Shown here: positions 39,283-47,329 of the stretch, piece after piece | How the letters are laid out: every line of letters begins with the position of its first letter | Numbering within the stretch: the first letter of the stretch is position 1 | From: Solobacterium moorei | Lineage (GTDB): Bacteria; Bacillota_I; Bacilli_A; Erysipelotrichales; Erysipelotrichaceae | DNA: 64,000 bases | Direction: 5' to 3' | NCBI RefSeq assembly: GCF_036323475.1 | Contig: NZ_AP028934.1 | Span: 1 to 64,000 of the forward strand | The notes under the pieces: generated by a model | What the model was told of the DNA's origin: nothing | Seen by the model: only the letters and a program-made list of their open reading frames with translations | The model's database searches: none | Made by a program: the position numbers and the translations under genes

Positions 39283-40257
39283 ATGGTTAAGGAAACTGTC
39301 GTATTCGCTCTAACATCAAGCACCGATCTAGCAGCGTCTATTTGTAAGCATTTGGGATTACCTTTAGGTAAGATCAAGGTTGAACATTTCGCAGATGGTG
39401 AGATTTTAGTCGAACCACAAGAATCTGTCAGAGGTCGTTCTGTTTTCATTATTCAGTCAACATGCAGCCCAGTATCGGAACGTTTGATGGAAGTTCTCAT
39501 CTGCATCGATGCATGTAAACGTGCAAGTGCTGGAGAGATTAACGTTATTATGCCTTATTACGGTTATGCTCGTCAGGATCGTAAAGCAAAACCACGTCAG
39601 CCAATTACATCAAAGCTAGTCGCTAATCTATTACAGGTTGCAGGAGCTAACCGTGTTGTAACATTTGACTTACATGCTGCACAGATTCAGGGCTATTTCG
39701 ATATTCCAATCGATGATATTACAGCAGTACCAATGCTAGCAAGTTATTTCAAGGGTCTAGAGATTCCAAAGGAAGAATTGGTGGTTGTTTCACCAGATCA
39801 TGGTGGAGTTACACGTGCTAGAAGAGTCGCTGATCTATTAGATGCACCTATCGCGATTATCGACAAGCGTCGTCCAAAACCAAACATGGTAGAAGCGCAA
39901 AACATCATTGGTGATGTTAAGGATAAGACATGTATCGTCATTGATGATATTTGTGATACAGCAGGATCACTTGTAGCAGGATGCGAGATTTTGAAGCGTC
40001 ATGGTGCTAAGGATATCTACACTGGAATTACACATGGAGTATTCTCGCGTGATGCAATTGCGAAGATTGAAAACTCACCAATCACAAAGATGGTAATTAC
40101 AGATACAATTCCGCTTCGTGAAGATCAAAAGGCAAACACAACAAAGATTCAAGTATTATCAATCGCTGAAATGCTTGCGAATACAATTGAATCGATCGAA
40201 AATCATACACCTGTATCTAAGGTATATGAAGAATACTCATTCGACAGTTTTAAATAA
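39283..40257 (+). CDS. prs: Ribose-phosphate pyrophosphokinase
   Basis: Prs makes PRPP from ribose-5-P and ATP for nucleotide, His, Trp and NAD synthesis. The 324 residues contain YYGYARQDRK, DLHAAQIQGYFDIP, SPDHGGVTRARRVADLL and the PRPP loop VIDDICDTAGSL, all diagnostic. The start follows GGGAGAAGAGG. glmU-prs adjacency is conserved across Firmicutes. It ends with a terminator pair facing cspA. Confidence 0.97.
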   Translation: MVKETVVFALTSSTDLAASICKHLGLPLGKIKVEHFADGEILVEPQESVRGRSVFIIQSTCSPVSERLMEVLICIDACKRASAGEINVIMPYYGYARQDRKAKPRQPITSKLVANLLQVAGANRVVTFDLHAAQIQGYFDIPIDDITAVPMLASYFKGLEIPKEELVVVSPDHGGVTRARRVADLLDAPIAIIDKRRPKPNMVEAQNIIGDVKDKTCIVIDDICDTAGSLVAGCEILKRHGAKDIYTGITHGVFSRDAIAKIENSPITKMVITDTIPLREDQKANTTKIQVLSIAEMLANTIESIENHTPVSKVYEEYSFDSFK

Positions 40258-40266
40258 GAGATGCAA

Positions 40267-40291
40267 AAAAGATGGTAATATGCCATCTTTT
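40267..40291 (+). terminator. Terminator after prs
   Basis: AAAAGATGG (40267-40275) pairs with CCATCTTTT (40283-40291), followed by CTTGTG; with the next hairpin it forms a double terminator. Confidence 0.75.
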
Positions 40292-40309
40292 CTTGTGCTT
40301 ATCAACAAA

Positions 40310-40334
40310 AAAAGAACGGATAAACCGTTCTTTT
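40310..40334. terminator. Bidirectional terminator between prs and cspA
   Basis: Perfect 10-bp stem AAAAGAACGG (40310-40319) with CCGTTCTTTT (40325-40334) and an ATAAA loop. T runs on both strands suit termination of prs and of the minus-strand cspA. Confidence 0.85.
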
Positions 40335-40353
40335 GTTCGTACAATGTTCTTAA

Positions 40354-40554
40354 TTAGAGCTTTGTTACGTTGGAAGCCTGTGGTCCACGATTAGACTCTG
40401 TGATGTCGAAGCTTACTGCAGCGCCTTCATCAAGTGTCTTGAATCCTTCACTCTGAATTGCTGAGTAATGAACGAAAACGTCCTTACCTTCATCAGTTGT
40501 GATGAATCCGTAGCCCTTTTCAGCATTAAACCATTTTACCTTGCCTGTTGCCAT
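40354..40554 (-). CDS. cspA: Cold-shock protein (CspA family)
   Basis: A 66-residue single-domain RNA chaperone. RNP1 is visible as KGYGFITT and RNP2 as VFVHYSAI, with the N-terminal [18 protein letters not shown] start typical of Gram-positive Csps. It is a monocistronic minus-strand gene. Upstream is a divergent region with a minus-strand promoter candidate (TTGTGT, 17 bp, TATCAT at about 40634-40606). Whether it is cold-induced cannot be read from sequence. Confidence 0.96.
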   Translation of the reverse strand: MATGKVKWFNAEKGYGFITTDEGKDVFVHYSAIQSEGFKTLDEGAAVSFDITESNRGPQASNVTKL

Positions 40555-40714
40555 TGTGCCTTTGAATCTCCTATTCTATGATACGGAAGTAAATCCTGTA
40601 TTCCCTATTATGATATACTGGCAATGTTAAAAACACAAGATTTATTTATGTGGAGCGCATGAATAAAGGGGGATAGGTAGGGTTTTAAACAACACAAAGA
40701 TACATTCTGTGTAT

Positions 40715-40742
40715 TTGCAAAAACACACTTTCAACGTATAAT
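40715..40742 (+). promoter_or_regulatory. Promoter of the metG T-box leader
   Basis: TTGCAA (40715-40720), 16-bp spacer, TATAAT (40737-40742), placing transcription start about 40749, at the beginning of the T-box leader. Confidence 0.65.
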
Positions 40743-40748
40743 AATACC

Positions 40749-40972
40749 GATAACAGCAATGAAAAGAAGAGTACATTTTCTTAGAAGCGTAGAGAGTATG
40801 TGGTAGGTGAAAACATGCATGAAGGGAAAATGGAACATGGTCTTGGAGCTGGTCATGCGAAGAGTATGACCCGGAGACGTCCGTTACAACGAAGAGAGGC
40901 AGATGATTGAATCATCCGCAAGACAAAGGTGGTAACGCGTGCAAGACGTCCTTTCATTTGGGATGTCTTTTA
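40749..40972 (+). promoter_or_regulatory. T-box leader of metG with ATG specifier
   Basis: The T-box core AGGTGGTAACGCG (40927-40939) is followed by a terminator stem ACGTCC/GGATGT with a T run near 40947-40972. Stem I can be drawn: CATTTTC (about 40779) pairs with GAAAATG (about 40826-40832) above, AAGA with TCTT below. The internal loop between them holds AGTA on the left and GAACATGG on the right, exactly where the specifier sits, so the codon ATG (40837-40839) reads tRNA-Met. A second hairpin GGTCAT/ATGACC follows. The leader covers most of the 438-base gap between cspA and metG. Confidence 0.9.
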
Positions 40973-40992
40973 TTTTGAGGAGGTACGCAAAA

Positions 40993-42933
40993 ATGGAAAA
41001 CAAAAAACCGTATTACATTACAACCGCAATCGCATATACATCAGGAAAACCACATATCGGAAATGTTTATGAGATTGTACTAGCAGATGCAATCGCTAGA
41101 TTTAAACGTGCGGAAGGCTATGATGTACGTTTCCAAACAGGAACAGACGAGCATGGTCAAAAGGTAGAAGAGAAGGCAAAGGCTGCAGGTAAGACACCAA
41201 AACAATTCGTAGATGATGTCGCAGCAGTCATCAAACAACAGTTTGATGTTATGAATACTTCTTATGACTACTTCATTCGTACAACAGATGAAGCACACGA
41301 AAGACAAGTACAGAAGATCTTCAAAAAATTCTATGACCAAGGTGATATCTATAAGGGATATTATGAAGGCTTATATTGCCAAGAGGATGAAGCCTTCTAT
41401 ACAAAGAGCCAGTTAACAGAAGATGGCAAGTGTCCTGTTTGCGGTGGTGAAGTTGTACCAATGAAGGAAGAAGCTTACTTCTTTAAGATGAGTAAGTACG
41501 CTGACCAATTGATGAAGTATATTGATGAGCATCCACATTTCATTCAACCAGAAAGCCGTAAGAATGAAATGGTAAACAACTTTCTAAAACCAGGATTACA
41601 AGATCTTTGCGTATCACGTACATCCTTTAAGTGGGGAATCCCAGTAGAGTTTGATCCAAAGCATGTTGTATATGTTTGGATTGATGCATTATCTAACTAT
41701 ATTACAGGTCTTGGATATGATGCGGATGGAAATCATGGTCCACTATATAAGAAATACTGGCCAGCAGATCTTCATTTGATTGGTAAGGATATTATTCGTT
41801 TCCATACAATTTATTGGCCAATCATGTTAATGGCATTGAAAGAACCACTACCAAAGCAGGTATTTGGTCACCCATGGTTATTGATTGGTGATTCTAAGAT
41901 GTCTAAGTCACATGGCAACGTTATTTACGCAGATGACTTAGTGAAATTATTCGGTGTAGATGCTGTTCGTTTCATCATGTTACATGAAATGCCATTTGCA
42001 CAAGATGGACATGTTACATATGACCTGATGATGGAACGCATCAACAGTGACCTTGCGAATAACTTAGGTAACCTAGTTAACCGTACAATCTCCATGCAGA
42101 ATAAATACTTTGGTGGAGTTGTTGCGAATCCAAATGTTAGTGAACCAATCGATGATGAACTGAAGGCATTCGCTACAGGCACCGTGAAGAGGGTCGTTGA
42201 GAATATGGATGAACTCAGGGTAGCTGATGCAATCCAAAATATTCTTGATTTATTCTCCAGATGTAATAAGTACATTGATGAGACAACACCTTGGGCACTT
42301 GCGAAGGACTCTGAAAAGATTGAACGACTTGCGACGGTTCTCTATAACTTATTAGAATCAGTACGCATCGCCGCTGTATTAATGGAGCCATTCTTCCCAG
42401 AGACATCTAAGAAGATCTTAGATGACCTAAATACACAACAAAGAGGCTTCGAAACAATTTCTGAATTTGGTAAGCTTGAAACTGGCATCCATGTTGCAGA
42501 GAAGCCAGAAATCTTATTTGCACGTATTGACGAAAAGGCAATTCAATCTAAGATTGATATGATTAATGAAATCAATGCGAAGGCACGTAAGAAGGAAATT
42601 GAGAAGAAGCCAACTGTTACAGTAGAAGACTTCCAGAAGATTGACTTGCGTGTTGGTAAGGTTCTCTCTTGTGAAAGACATCCCGATGCGGATAAGCTCT
42701 TCGTTCTAAAAGTGGATTTAGGCGATGGCGAAGTACGCCAGATTGTTTCTGGCTTAGCACAAAGCTATACGCCAGGACAAGTCATTGGCAAGAGTATTGT
42801 AATGATTGCTAACCTACAACCAACCGTCATCCGTGGTGTTGAATCACAGGGTATGTTACTAGCTGGTAAGGAAGAAAAGACAATCGGACTTGTTGAAGTC
42901 AATGGCTTAACTCCAGGCACAAAAGTTCAATAA
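40993..42933 (+). CDS. metG: Methionine--tRNA ligase
   Basis: MetRS charges initiator and elongator tRNA-Met. The 646 residues contain HIGN (21-24), KMSKS (302-306), the zinc-knuckle region with Cys129, Cys147 and Cys150 (only three of the usual four Cys are visible), the anticodon-binding helical domain, and a C-terminal EMAP/Trbp111 tRNA-binding domain beginning DFQKIDLRVGKVLSCERHP. The ATG at 40993 follows GGAGG; an earlier in-frame codon lies inside the terminator. In Bacillus metG precedes tatD; here it is after prs and cspA, an indication of local rearrangement. Confidence 0.97.
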   Translation: MENKKPYYITTAIAYTSGKPHIGNVYEIVLADAIARFKRAEGYDVRFQTGTDEHGQKVEEKAKAAGKTPKQFVDDVAAVIKQQFDVMNTSYDYFIRTTDEAHERQVQKIFKKFYDQGDIYKGYYEGLYCQEDEAFYTKSQLTEDGKCPVCGGEVVPMKEEAYFFKMSKYADQLMKYIDEHPHFIQPESRKNEMVNNFLKPGLQDLCVSRTSFKWGIPVEFDPKHVVYVWIDALSNYITGLGYDADGNHGPLYKKYWPADLHLIGKDIIRFHTIYWPIMLMALKEPLPKQVFGHPWLLIGDSKMSKSHGNVIYADDLVKLFGVDAVRFIMLHEMPFAQDGHVTYDLMMERINSDLANNLGNLVNRTISMQNKYFGGVVANPNVSEPIDDELKAFATGTVKRVVENMDELRVADAIQNILDLFSRCNKYIDETTPWALAKDSEKIERLATVLYNLLESVRIAAVLMEPFFPETSKKILDDLNTQQRGFETISEFGKLETGIHVAEKPEILFARIDEKAIQSKIDMINEINAKARKKEIEKKPTVTVEDFQKIDLRVGKVLSCERHPDADKLFVLKVDLGDGEVRQIVSGLAQSYTPGQVIGKSIVMIANLQPTVIRGVESQGMLLAGKEEKTIGLVEVNGLTPGTKVQ

Positions 42934-42938
42934 GCACT

Positions 42939-42971
42939 AAACCTGTATCGGGAATCTCTTGATGCGGGTTT
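42939..42971 (+). terminator. Terminator after metG
   Basis: AAACCTGTATC (42939-42949) pairs with GATGCGGGTTT (42961-42971) using G-T pairs, followed by CTTTTGTTT. Confidence 0.7.
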
Positions 42972-43037
42972 CTTTTGTTTCGGAATATGAAAATCAAACA
43001 TATAATAGATATGGATTAAGAAAAGGAGAAATCTTCC

Positions 43038-43478
43038 ATGGTCGCTATCCACGAAGCAAAACAATCAGATATAAAAAGACTATTAGAATTATCTTTAATG
43101 TGGGAAAAAGAAGGTAGTTGTTATGGGTATCGAGCCAATACAGAAGATGACTTTCAAGATTGTTATATCCTAGCAGCGTATGATGATGAACTGATAGCTT
43201 ATGTTTTTGGCAAAGAGGAAATTCAAGATAAGCAAACAAGTATTATAGATAAAAACATGCATTACTTTGAGGTACAAGAAATCTATGTACATCCTCTTTA
43301 TCGTTTGCGTGGGATAGGAAAGCAGCTCATAGAACGACTGGAAGAAGAATTACGCGAAAAAGGGATAGAGATGATGCTACTTAGTACGGCCACAAAAAAC
43401 TGGAGAGCAATCCTGCACTTTTATATTGATGAAGTAGGAATGAATTTCTGGAGTGCAATATTATATAAACGCCTATAA
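43038..43478 (+). CDS. GNAT-family N-acetyltransferase
   Basis: A 146-residue GNAT protein. Motif A is complete: EIYVHPLYRLRGIGKQLIERLEEE with the acetyl-CoA pyrophosphate loop RLRGIG. The N-terminal strand AIHEAKQSDIKRLLELSL and C-terminal LLSTATKNWRAILHFYIDEVG complete the fold. The acceptor cannot be predicted. It is monocistronic or leads to nadK after a 51-base gap that holds its own -10 (TATAAT, 43505-43510). AAAGGAG precedes the start. Confidence 0.8.
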   Translation: MVAIHEAKQSDIKRLLELSLMWEKEGSCYGYRANTEDDFQDCYILAAYDDELIAYVFGKEEIQDKQTSIIDKNMHYFEVQEIYVHPLYRLRGIGKQLIERLEEELREKGIEMMLLSTATKNWRAILHFYIDEVGMNFWSAILYKRL

Positions 43479-43529
43479 TCCACTTGAATTAAAGCAATGT
43501 GATGTATAATACAAACAAGGAAGTAATTT

Positions 43530-44303
43530 ATGGAGAAATTTGCAATCATAACAAGATTTGATGACCAATCAAAACAGATTGGTGACAAAATCAAACAAGT
43601 ATTACTAAGTCATCAATATGAATATAACCAAGAGAATCCAGATACAGTATTTGTGGTTGGCGGAGATGGAACTTATATCAAAGCGATTCATGATTACATG
43701 GAACTGATACCAGATGTGAAGTTCTTAGGTCTACACACTGGAACGCTAGGTTTTTTTACGGATTATCATGATAATGAAGTTGATGAATTACTAAAGATGT
43801 ACTTATCTGAAAAATATGAAATTAGCGAGTATCCACTACTTGTGACAGAAGTAAATGGGAATATTTACCATGCGGTAAATGAAATTCGTGTTGAGAATAT
43901 TGCACGTACACAAATCTTAGATGTTCATCTAAGCGATGAATATTTAGAGACATTCCGTGGAACAGGCATGTGTGTATGTACGCAGCTTGGCTCTACTGCA
44001 TATAACCGCTCTCTAGGTGGAGCTGTGATTCAAGATGGGTTAGATTTAATTGAGCTTTCTGAGATTGCAGGCATTCATCATAGTAAATCTCGTTCACTTT
44101 ATGCGCCAATCGTATTAAGTAAAGATACAACGGTGAAGTTAAGCTCTGAAAGCTTTGAAAAAGCAATTCTTGGGGTAGACTCTGATGTTTATCCAATTGA
44201 CGATATTAAAGAATTTGAGATTCGAGTTTGTGATCAAAAGCGTGTACGCATGATCAAAGGAAAGAAGATTTCTTACTTCAAAAAATTAAATTCACTATTT
44301 TAA
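43530..44303 (+). CDS. nadK: NAD kinase
   Basis: NadK phosphorylates NAD to NADP. The 257 residues include the catalytic VVGGDGTYIKAIHDY, LGLHTGTLGFFTDYH, and GSTAYNRSLGGAVI, the three family motifs, in proper order. Length suits the short Gram-positive type. The start has AAGGA at nine bases. It is followed after 12 bases by the PTS-like membrane gene. Confidence 0.96.
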   Translation: MEKFAIITRFDDQSKQIGDKIKQVLLSHQYEYNQENPDTVFVVGGDGTYIKAIHDYMELIPDVKFLGLHTGTLGFFTDYHDNEVDELLKMYLSEKYEISEYPLLVTEVNGNIYHAVNEIRVENIARTQILDVHLSDEYLETFRGTGMCVCTQLGSTAYNRSLGGAVIQDGLDLIELSEIAGIHHSKSRSLYAPIVLSKDTTVKLSSESFEKAILGVDSDVYPIDDIKEFEIRVCDQKRVRMIKGKKISYFKKLNSLF

Positions 44304-44315
44304 CAGGAGGCTAGT

Positions 44316-45851
44316 ATGCAATACATGCATTCATATTTTCAGATTTTGAAATTTCCACTCATTGTAATTGCATTTGCATGCTTTCTATGTGGTGTATCAA
44401 ATTTGATTCTTCATCCTACATATGGATTAGTCACCATCATCGCAAATGATGGTGTCTTCTTGGTAGGAGAATTATTAGGAATTATCGCGCGCACAATCTT
44501 AATGTATGCACCATTATTAATTTTATTAAGACTATTAACACAGAAGAAAAATAGTTCTGTAACGGTAGGTGCAGGTCTAGTTGGGTATTTTGCATTCCAT
44601 GTCGCTACAATGTTTGTGCCAGCACCAGTTTTACCATCATATGCATATAATGCGATATTCAATATTGGTACTGCATCTCCATCGGTTAGTTACTTATCAG
44701 GTTCTGCACATTATCCGATATTAACTGGCATGATTGGAACGATTATCGTAACGATGGTAACGTATATCGCATGTAGAACGAATAATCATCATGGGATTGG
44801 GCAATCATCCCCAGTCAAACAGACAGATGCGTTATTCAAAACAGTTGTGTATTGTTTGTTGGCTGGCGCAGTATTTGGTGTGATTTGGCCATACTGTATC
44901 CTATTTATTGTACGGTTGGTAAACTATATCTCTTCTGATTTAGGTAGCCCATTTAATATGATTCTTTATGGTATCACGGATCGTTTCTTACAACTATTTC
45001 ACTTGAATGCACTCATTCGACAACCATTATGGTATTCGGCATCTGGTGGGTTATGGACAAATATTGCAGGTACTACGGTTTTGGGTGATGCAAACGTGTG
45101 GACAGCCCAGTTAGGTGCAGGAACTCTTACATCTGGTGCAGGAAGATTGTTTGCACCATATTATGTCATGAATATCTTTGCACTTCCTGCAATGATCTGG
45201 GGGATGTACAGTATCGGTACTTCAAAGATACAACGCACAAAAGTCAAGCTACTCTGTATTGTAGGTACACTGATTTCTTTAATATCTGGTACGACTATCC
45301 CACTACAAATTATGGTGTTTATGGTAAGTCCGTTATTATTCTTCTTTCATCTTGGGTATAATGGGTTCTTATATGGGTTATTTTCAACGCTGCATGTCAA
45401 TCTTGGTTATGTCACAAGTGATACAAATGCAGTAACTGCAACGGTAGGAACACTACCAGAATTATTAAGCTATTTAAAATATACAAGTTTATATCGTAAC
45501 GTAATCATCATCGTGATTGTTGGTGTGATTTCCGCAATTGTATACTTTTTAGCCACAAGACTATACTTCCGTCATCTTTCTACAGGGTTAATTATCCGTG
45601 ATGAAGGTGAAAAGATGGTAAAGCAAATCATCAAACAGATTGGTGGGCAAGAGAATATTAAACATGTAGAAGCTGATGCAACGTCACTTGTGATTACGGT
45701 ATACGATAAAGAAATCGTGCATGAAAAAGAGTTAATGGATCTTGGCTCAATTAGCATCACACACAATGAAAATGCATATACATTATTCTATGGTGCAAAG
45801 TCTTATTTCTTGTATAAAGGAATTATCAATTCATTGCGAACAGTAATGTAG
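44316..45851 (+). CDS. PTS glucose-family EIIC membrane protein with degenerate EIIB domain
   Basis: Residues 1-430 form a polytopic membrane protein similar to the glucose/N-acetylglucosamine EIIC group, about ten hydrophobic segments. Residues 432-511 match EIIB in pattern: VKQIIKQIGGQENIKHVEAD, then strand SLVITVYDKEI and YTLFYGAKSYFLYKGI. In active EIIB the phosphorylated Cys sits in ACxTRL; here the matching stretch is ADATSL, with Asp454 for Cys. The protein therefore cannot accept phosphate at this site in the normal way. It may be a facilitator, a sensor, or may use another EIIB. It follows nadK, not HPr or EI, and ends in a terminator. Confidence 0.75.
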   Translation: MQYMHSYFQILKFPLIVIAFACFLCGVSNLILHPTYGLVTIIANDGVFLVGELLGIIARTILMYAPLLILLRLLTQKKNSSVTVGAGLVGYFAFHVATMFVPAPVLPSYAYNAIFNIGTASPSVSYLSGSAHYPILTGMIGTIIVTMVTYIACRTNNHHGIGQSSPVKQTDALFKTVVYCLLAGAVFGVIWPYCILFIVRLVNYISSDLGSPFNMILYGITDRFLQLFHLNALIRQPLWYSASGGLWTNIAGTTVLGDANVWTAQLGAGTLTSGAGRLFAPYYVMNIFALPAMIWGMYSIGTSKIQRTKVKLLCIVGTLISLISGTTIPLQIMVFMVSPLLFFFHLGYNGFLYGLFSTLHVNLGYVTSDTNAVTATVGTLPELLSYLKYTSLYRNVIIIVIVGVISAIVYFLATRLYFRHLSTGLIIRDEGEKMVKQIIKQIGGQENIKHVEADATSLVITVYDKEIVHEKELMDLGSISITHNENAYTLFYGAKSYFLYKGIINSLRTVM

Positions 45852-45866
45852 AAAATTGGCGATAGT

Positions 45867-45897
45867 AAAAAACACTTCGATATTGAAGTGTTTTTTT
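45867..45897 (+). terminator. Terminator after the PTS-like gene
   Basis: AACACTTC (45871-45878) pairs with GAAGTGTT (45885-45892), extended by A/T pairs and followed by a run of seven T. It also lies before the stop of the convergent ATPase gene. Confidence 0.88.
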
Positions 45898-45908
45898 AGA
45901 CGAATACT

Positions 45909-47114
45909 TTATTCTTTGTCTAACAGCCAGTGGATGATATTTTTATGGATATATCCCTCTTGGCTAAAATCAATGGTATCCATAGATAAGACATACTTTG
46001 GATGGTTGTCGGAAATCTCGTGATAGACTTTAAACTCTCTTTTACGTGTTTCGGCTGTTGCCAACAAATAACAAACTTGGAAATAGAGACGTTTACCATC
46101 CTTTTCTGTGATGAAGTCGATTTCTTTATCCTTCACTTTGCCAATATAAACGGTATATCCACGCTGTAATAATTCTGTATAAACAATATTTTCTAATACA
46201 CGTTCAATGTCTTTGGTATTGGAGAAACCTTTTGCCTGTCTAAAGCCGTGATCAGTTAGGAAATATTTTTCTTCAACTTTTAAAATATTTTTGCCAATCG
46301 TATCGTAGCGAGGTACCTTCTTTAAAATAAAGGCATTGATACAAAAATTCAAATAATTTAAAACGGTATCTACTGAGACATTACGACCTTCGCTCTTTAG
46401 AAAATTTCGAATATTTAATGCTGAGAAAGTATGACTAATATTTTCTGCGGCGTATAACAGTATACGATTGAAAATATCTATATCGCGAATCTGATTATAT
46501 TCCAAAACATCCTTCACCAAGACGGTATTATAGATATCTGAAAGATATTTATAGCTTGGATTTGGATCGAGTTGAAAGTGCTTCACAGCAGGAAGACCAC
46601 CAATTTCAATAAACTTAGTGAAGTATTCTTCTTGTGATAATTGCAAATCTTTATAACAATCAATAAATTCCTTGAATGTAAATGGATAGATTTCAAATTG
46701 AACATATCTTCCCGCAAGTACAGTGGCTAGGTCACTTGACAACATTGTGGAATTAGAGCCTGTAATATAAATATCACAATCATAATCTGCTTGTAGACCA
46801 TTGATAACTTCTTCCCAGTGATGAACTACTTGGATTTCATCAAAGAAGAAATATTTTTTGTCATTATTTTGTTTGAGGAATGTTTGTATATGCTTGGTAA
46901 AAGTTTCTGCATTTCGAATATTAAGTAATTCCAAGCTTTCAAAATTCATAAAGATTTTGTTTTCACTTGGGATATCCTTTAAAAGGACTTCAGAAATCAT
47001 TTTCAATATTGTAGATTTACCAACACGGCGCATACCAATCAATATTTTAGTGACAGGCTTATTAATAAATTTTTGAATTTCATTTAGATAACTTTGTCGT
47101 AAAATATACTCCAT
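45909..47114 (-). CDS. AAA ATPase with DUF4143-type C-terminal domain
   Basis: A 401-residue protein of the ATPase-plus-DUF4143 group (archaeal-type ATPase fused to a restriction-endonuclease-like fold). Walker A is ILIGMRRVGKSTIL, Walker B is YFFFDEIQVV, sensor region DIYITGSNSTMLSS followed by GRYVQFEIYPFTFKEF. The C-terminal YTVYIGKVKDKEIDFITEKDG and YFQVCYLLA resemble the PD-(D/E)xK nuclease-like core. The ATG follows GGAGGT (minus, about 47125); a longer reading runs into the palindrome array. The family is widespread, often mobile-looking and of poorly known function. Upstream lies the three-palindrome array at 47134-47231, probably its control region. Confidence 0.85.
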   Translation of the reverse strand: MEYILRQSYLNEIQKFINKPVTKILIGMRRVGKSTILKMISEVLLKDIPSENKIFMNFESLELLNIRNAETFTKHIQTFLKQNNDKKYFFFDEIQVVHHWEEVINGLQADYDCDIYITGSNSTMLSSDLATVLAGRYVQFEIYPFTFKEFIDCYKDLQLSQEEYFTKFIEIGGLPAVKHFQLDPNPSYKYLSDIYNTVLVKDVLEYNQIRDIDIFNRILLYAAENISHTFSALNIRNFLKSEGRNVSVDTVLNYLNFCINAFILKKVPRYDTIGKNILKVEEKYFLTDHGFRQAKGFSNTKDIERVLENIVYTELLQRGYTVYIGKVKDKEIDFITEKDGKRLYFQVCYLLATAETRKREFKVYHEISDNHPKYVLSMDTIDFSQEGYIHKNIIHWLLDKE

Positions 47115-47130
47115 GTAGCACCTCCTGTTT

Positions 47131-47231
47131 ATATTTCGATTATAATCGAAATATAAACAATTTTCAATATTAATTTCGATTATAGTCGAAATCATAAGAA
47201 ACAATTAATATTATTTCGATTATGGTCGAAA
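47131..47231. repeat. Three palindromes at exact 40-bp period
   Basis: TTTCGATTATAATCGAAA (47134-47151), TTTCGATTATAGTCGAAA (47174-47191) and TTTCGATTATGGTCGAAA (47214-47231). The starts are exactly 40 bp apart. The left half TTTCGATTAT is identical in all three; only bases 11-12 vary. The spacers (22 bp) share no obvious identity beyond AT content. The array begins 17 bp before the ATPase start codon (minus strand) and lies within its likely promoter. It looks like a cooperative operator or iteron set. Confidence 0.85.
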
Positions 47232-47329
47232 CAGTAAATATATTACATATCTTGATGCATACCCATCGGTCTTAGACCGCAAGGAATGTATATAACTATG
47301 CTATAATACATATGTTTTGAGAGGCGAAT

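Noticed and set aside
39215-39283. Frameshift as the cause of the short glmU
   Set aside because: Only 67 bp separate the stop from prs, too little for the missing domain in any frame.
47131-47231. CRISPR array
   Set aside because: Only three units, each a self-complementary 18-mer with 22-bp AT-rich spacers, no cas genes nearby; a regulatory array fits better.
47305-47318. LexA box before mutS
   Set aside because: ACATATGT is present but the outer bases (GA and TC) of the Gram-positive LexA box do not match; kept only as a remark.
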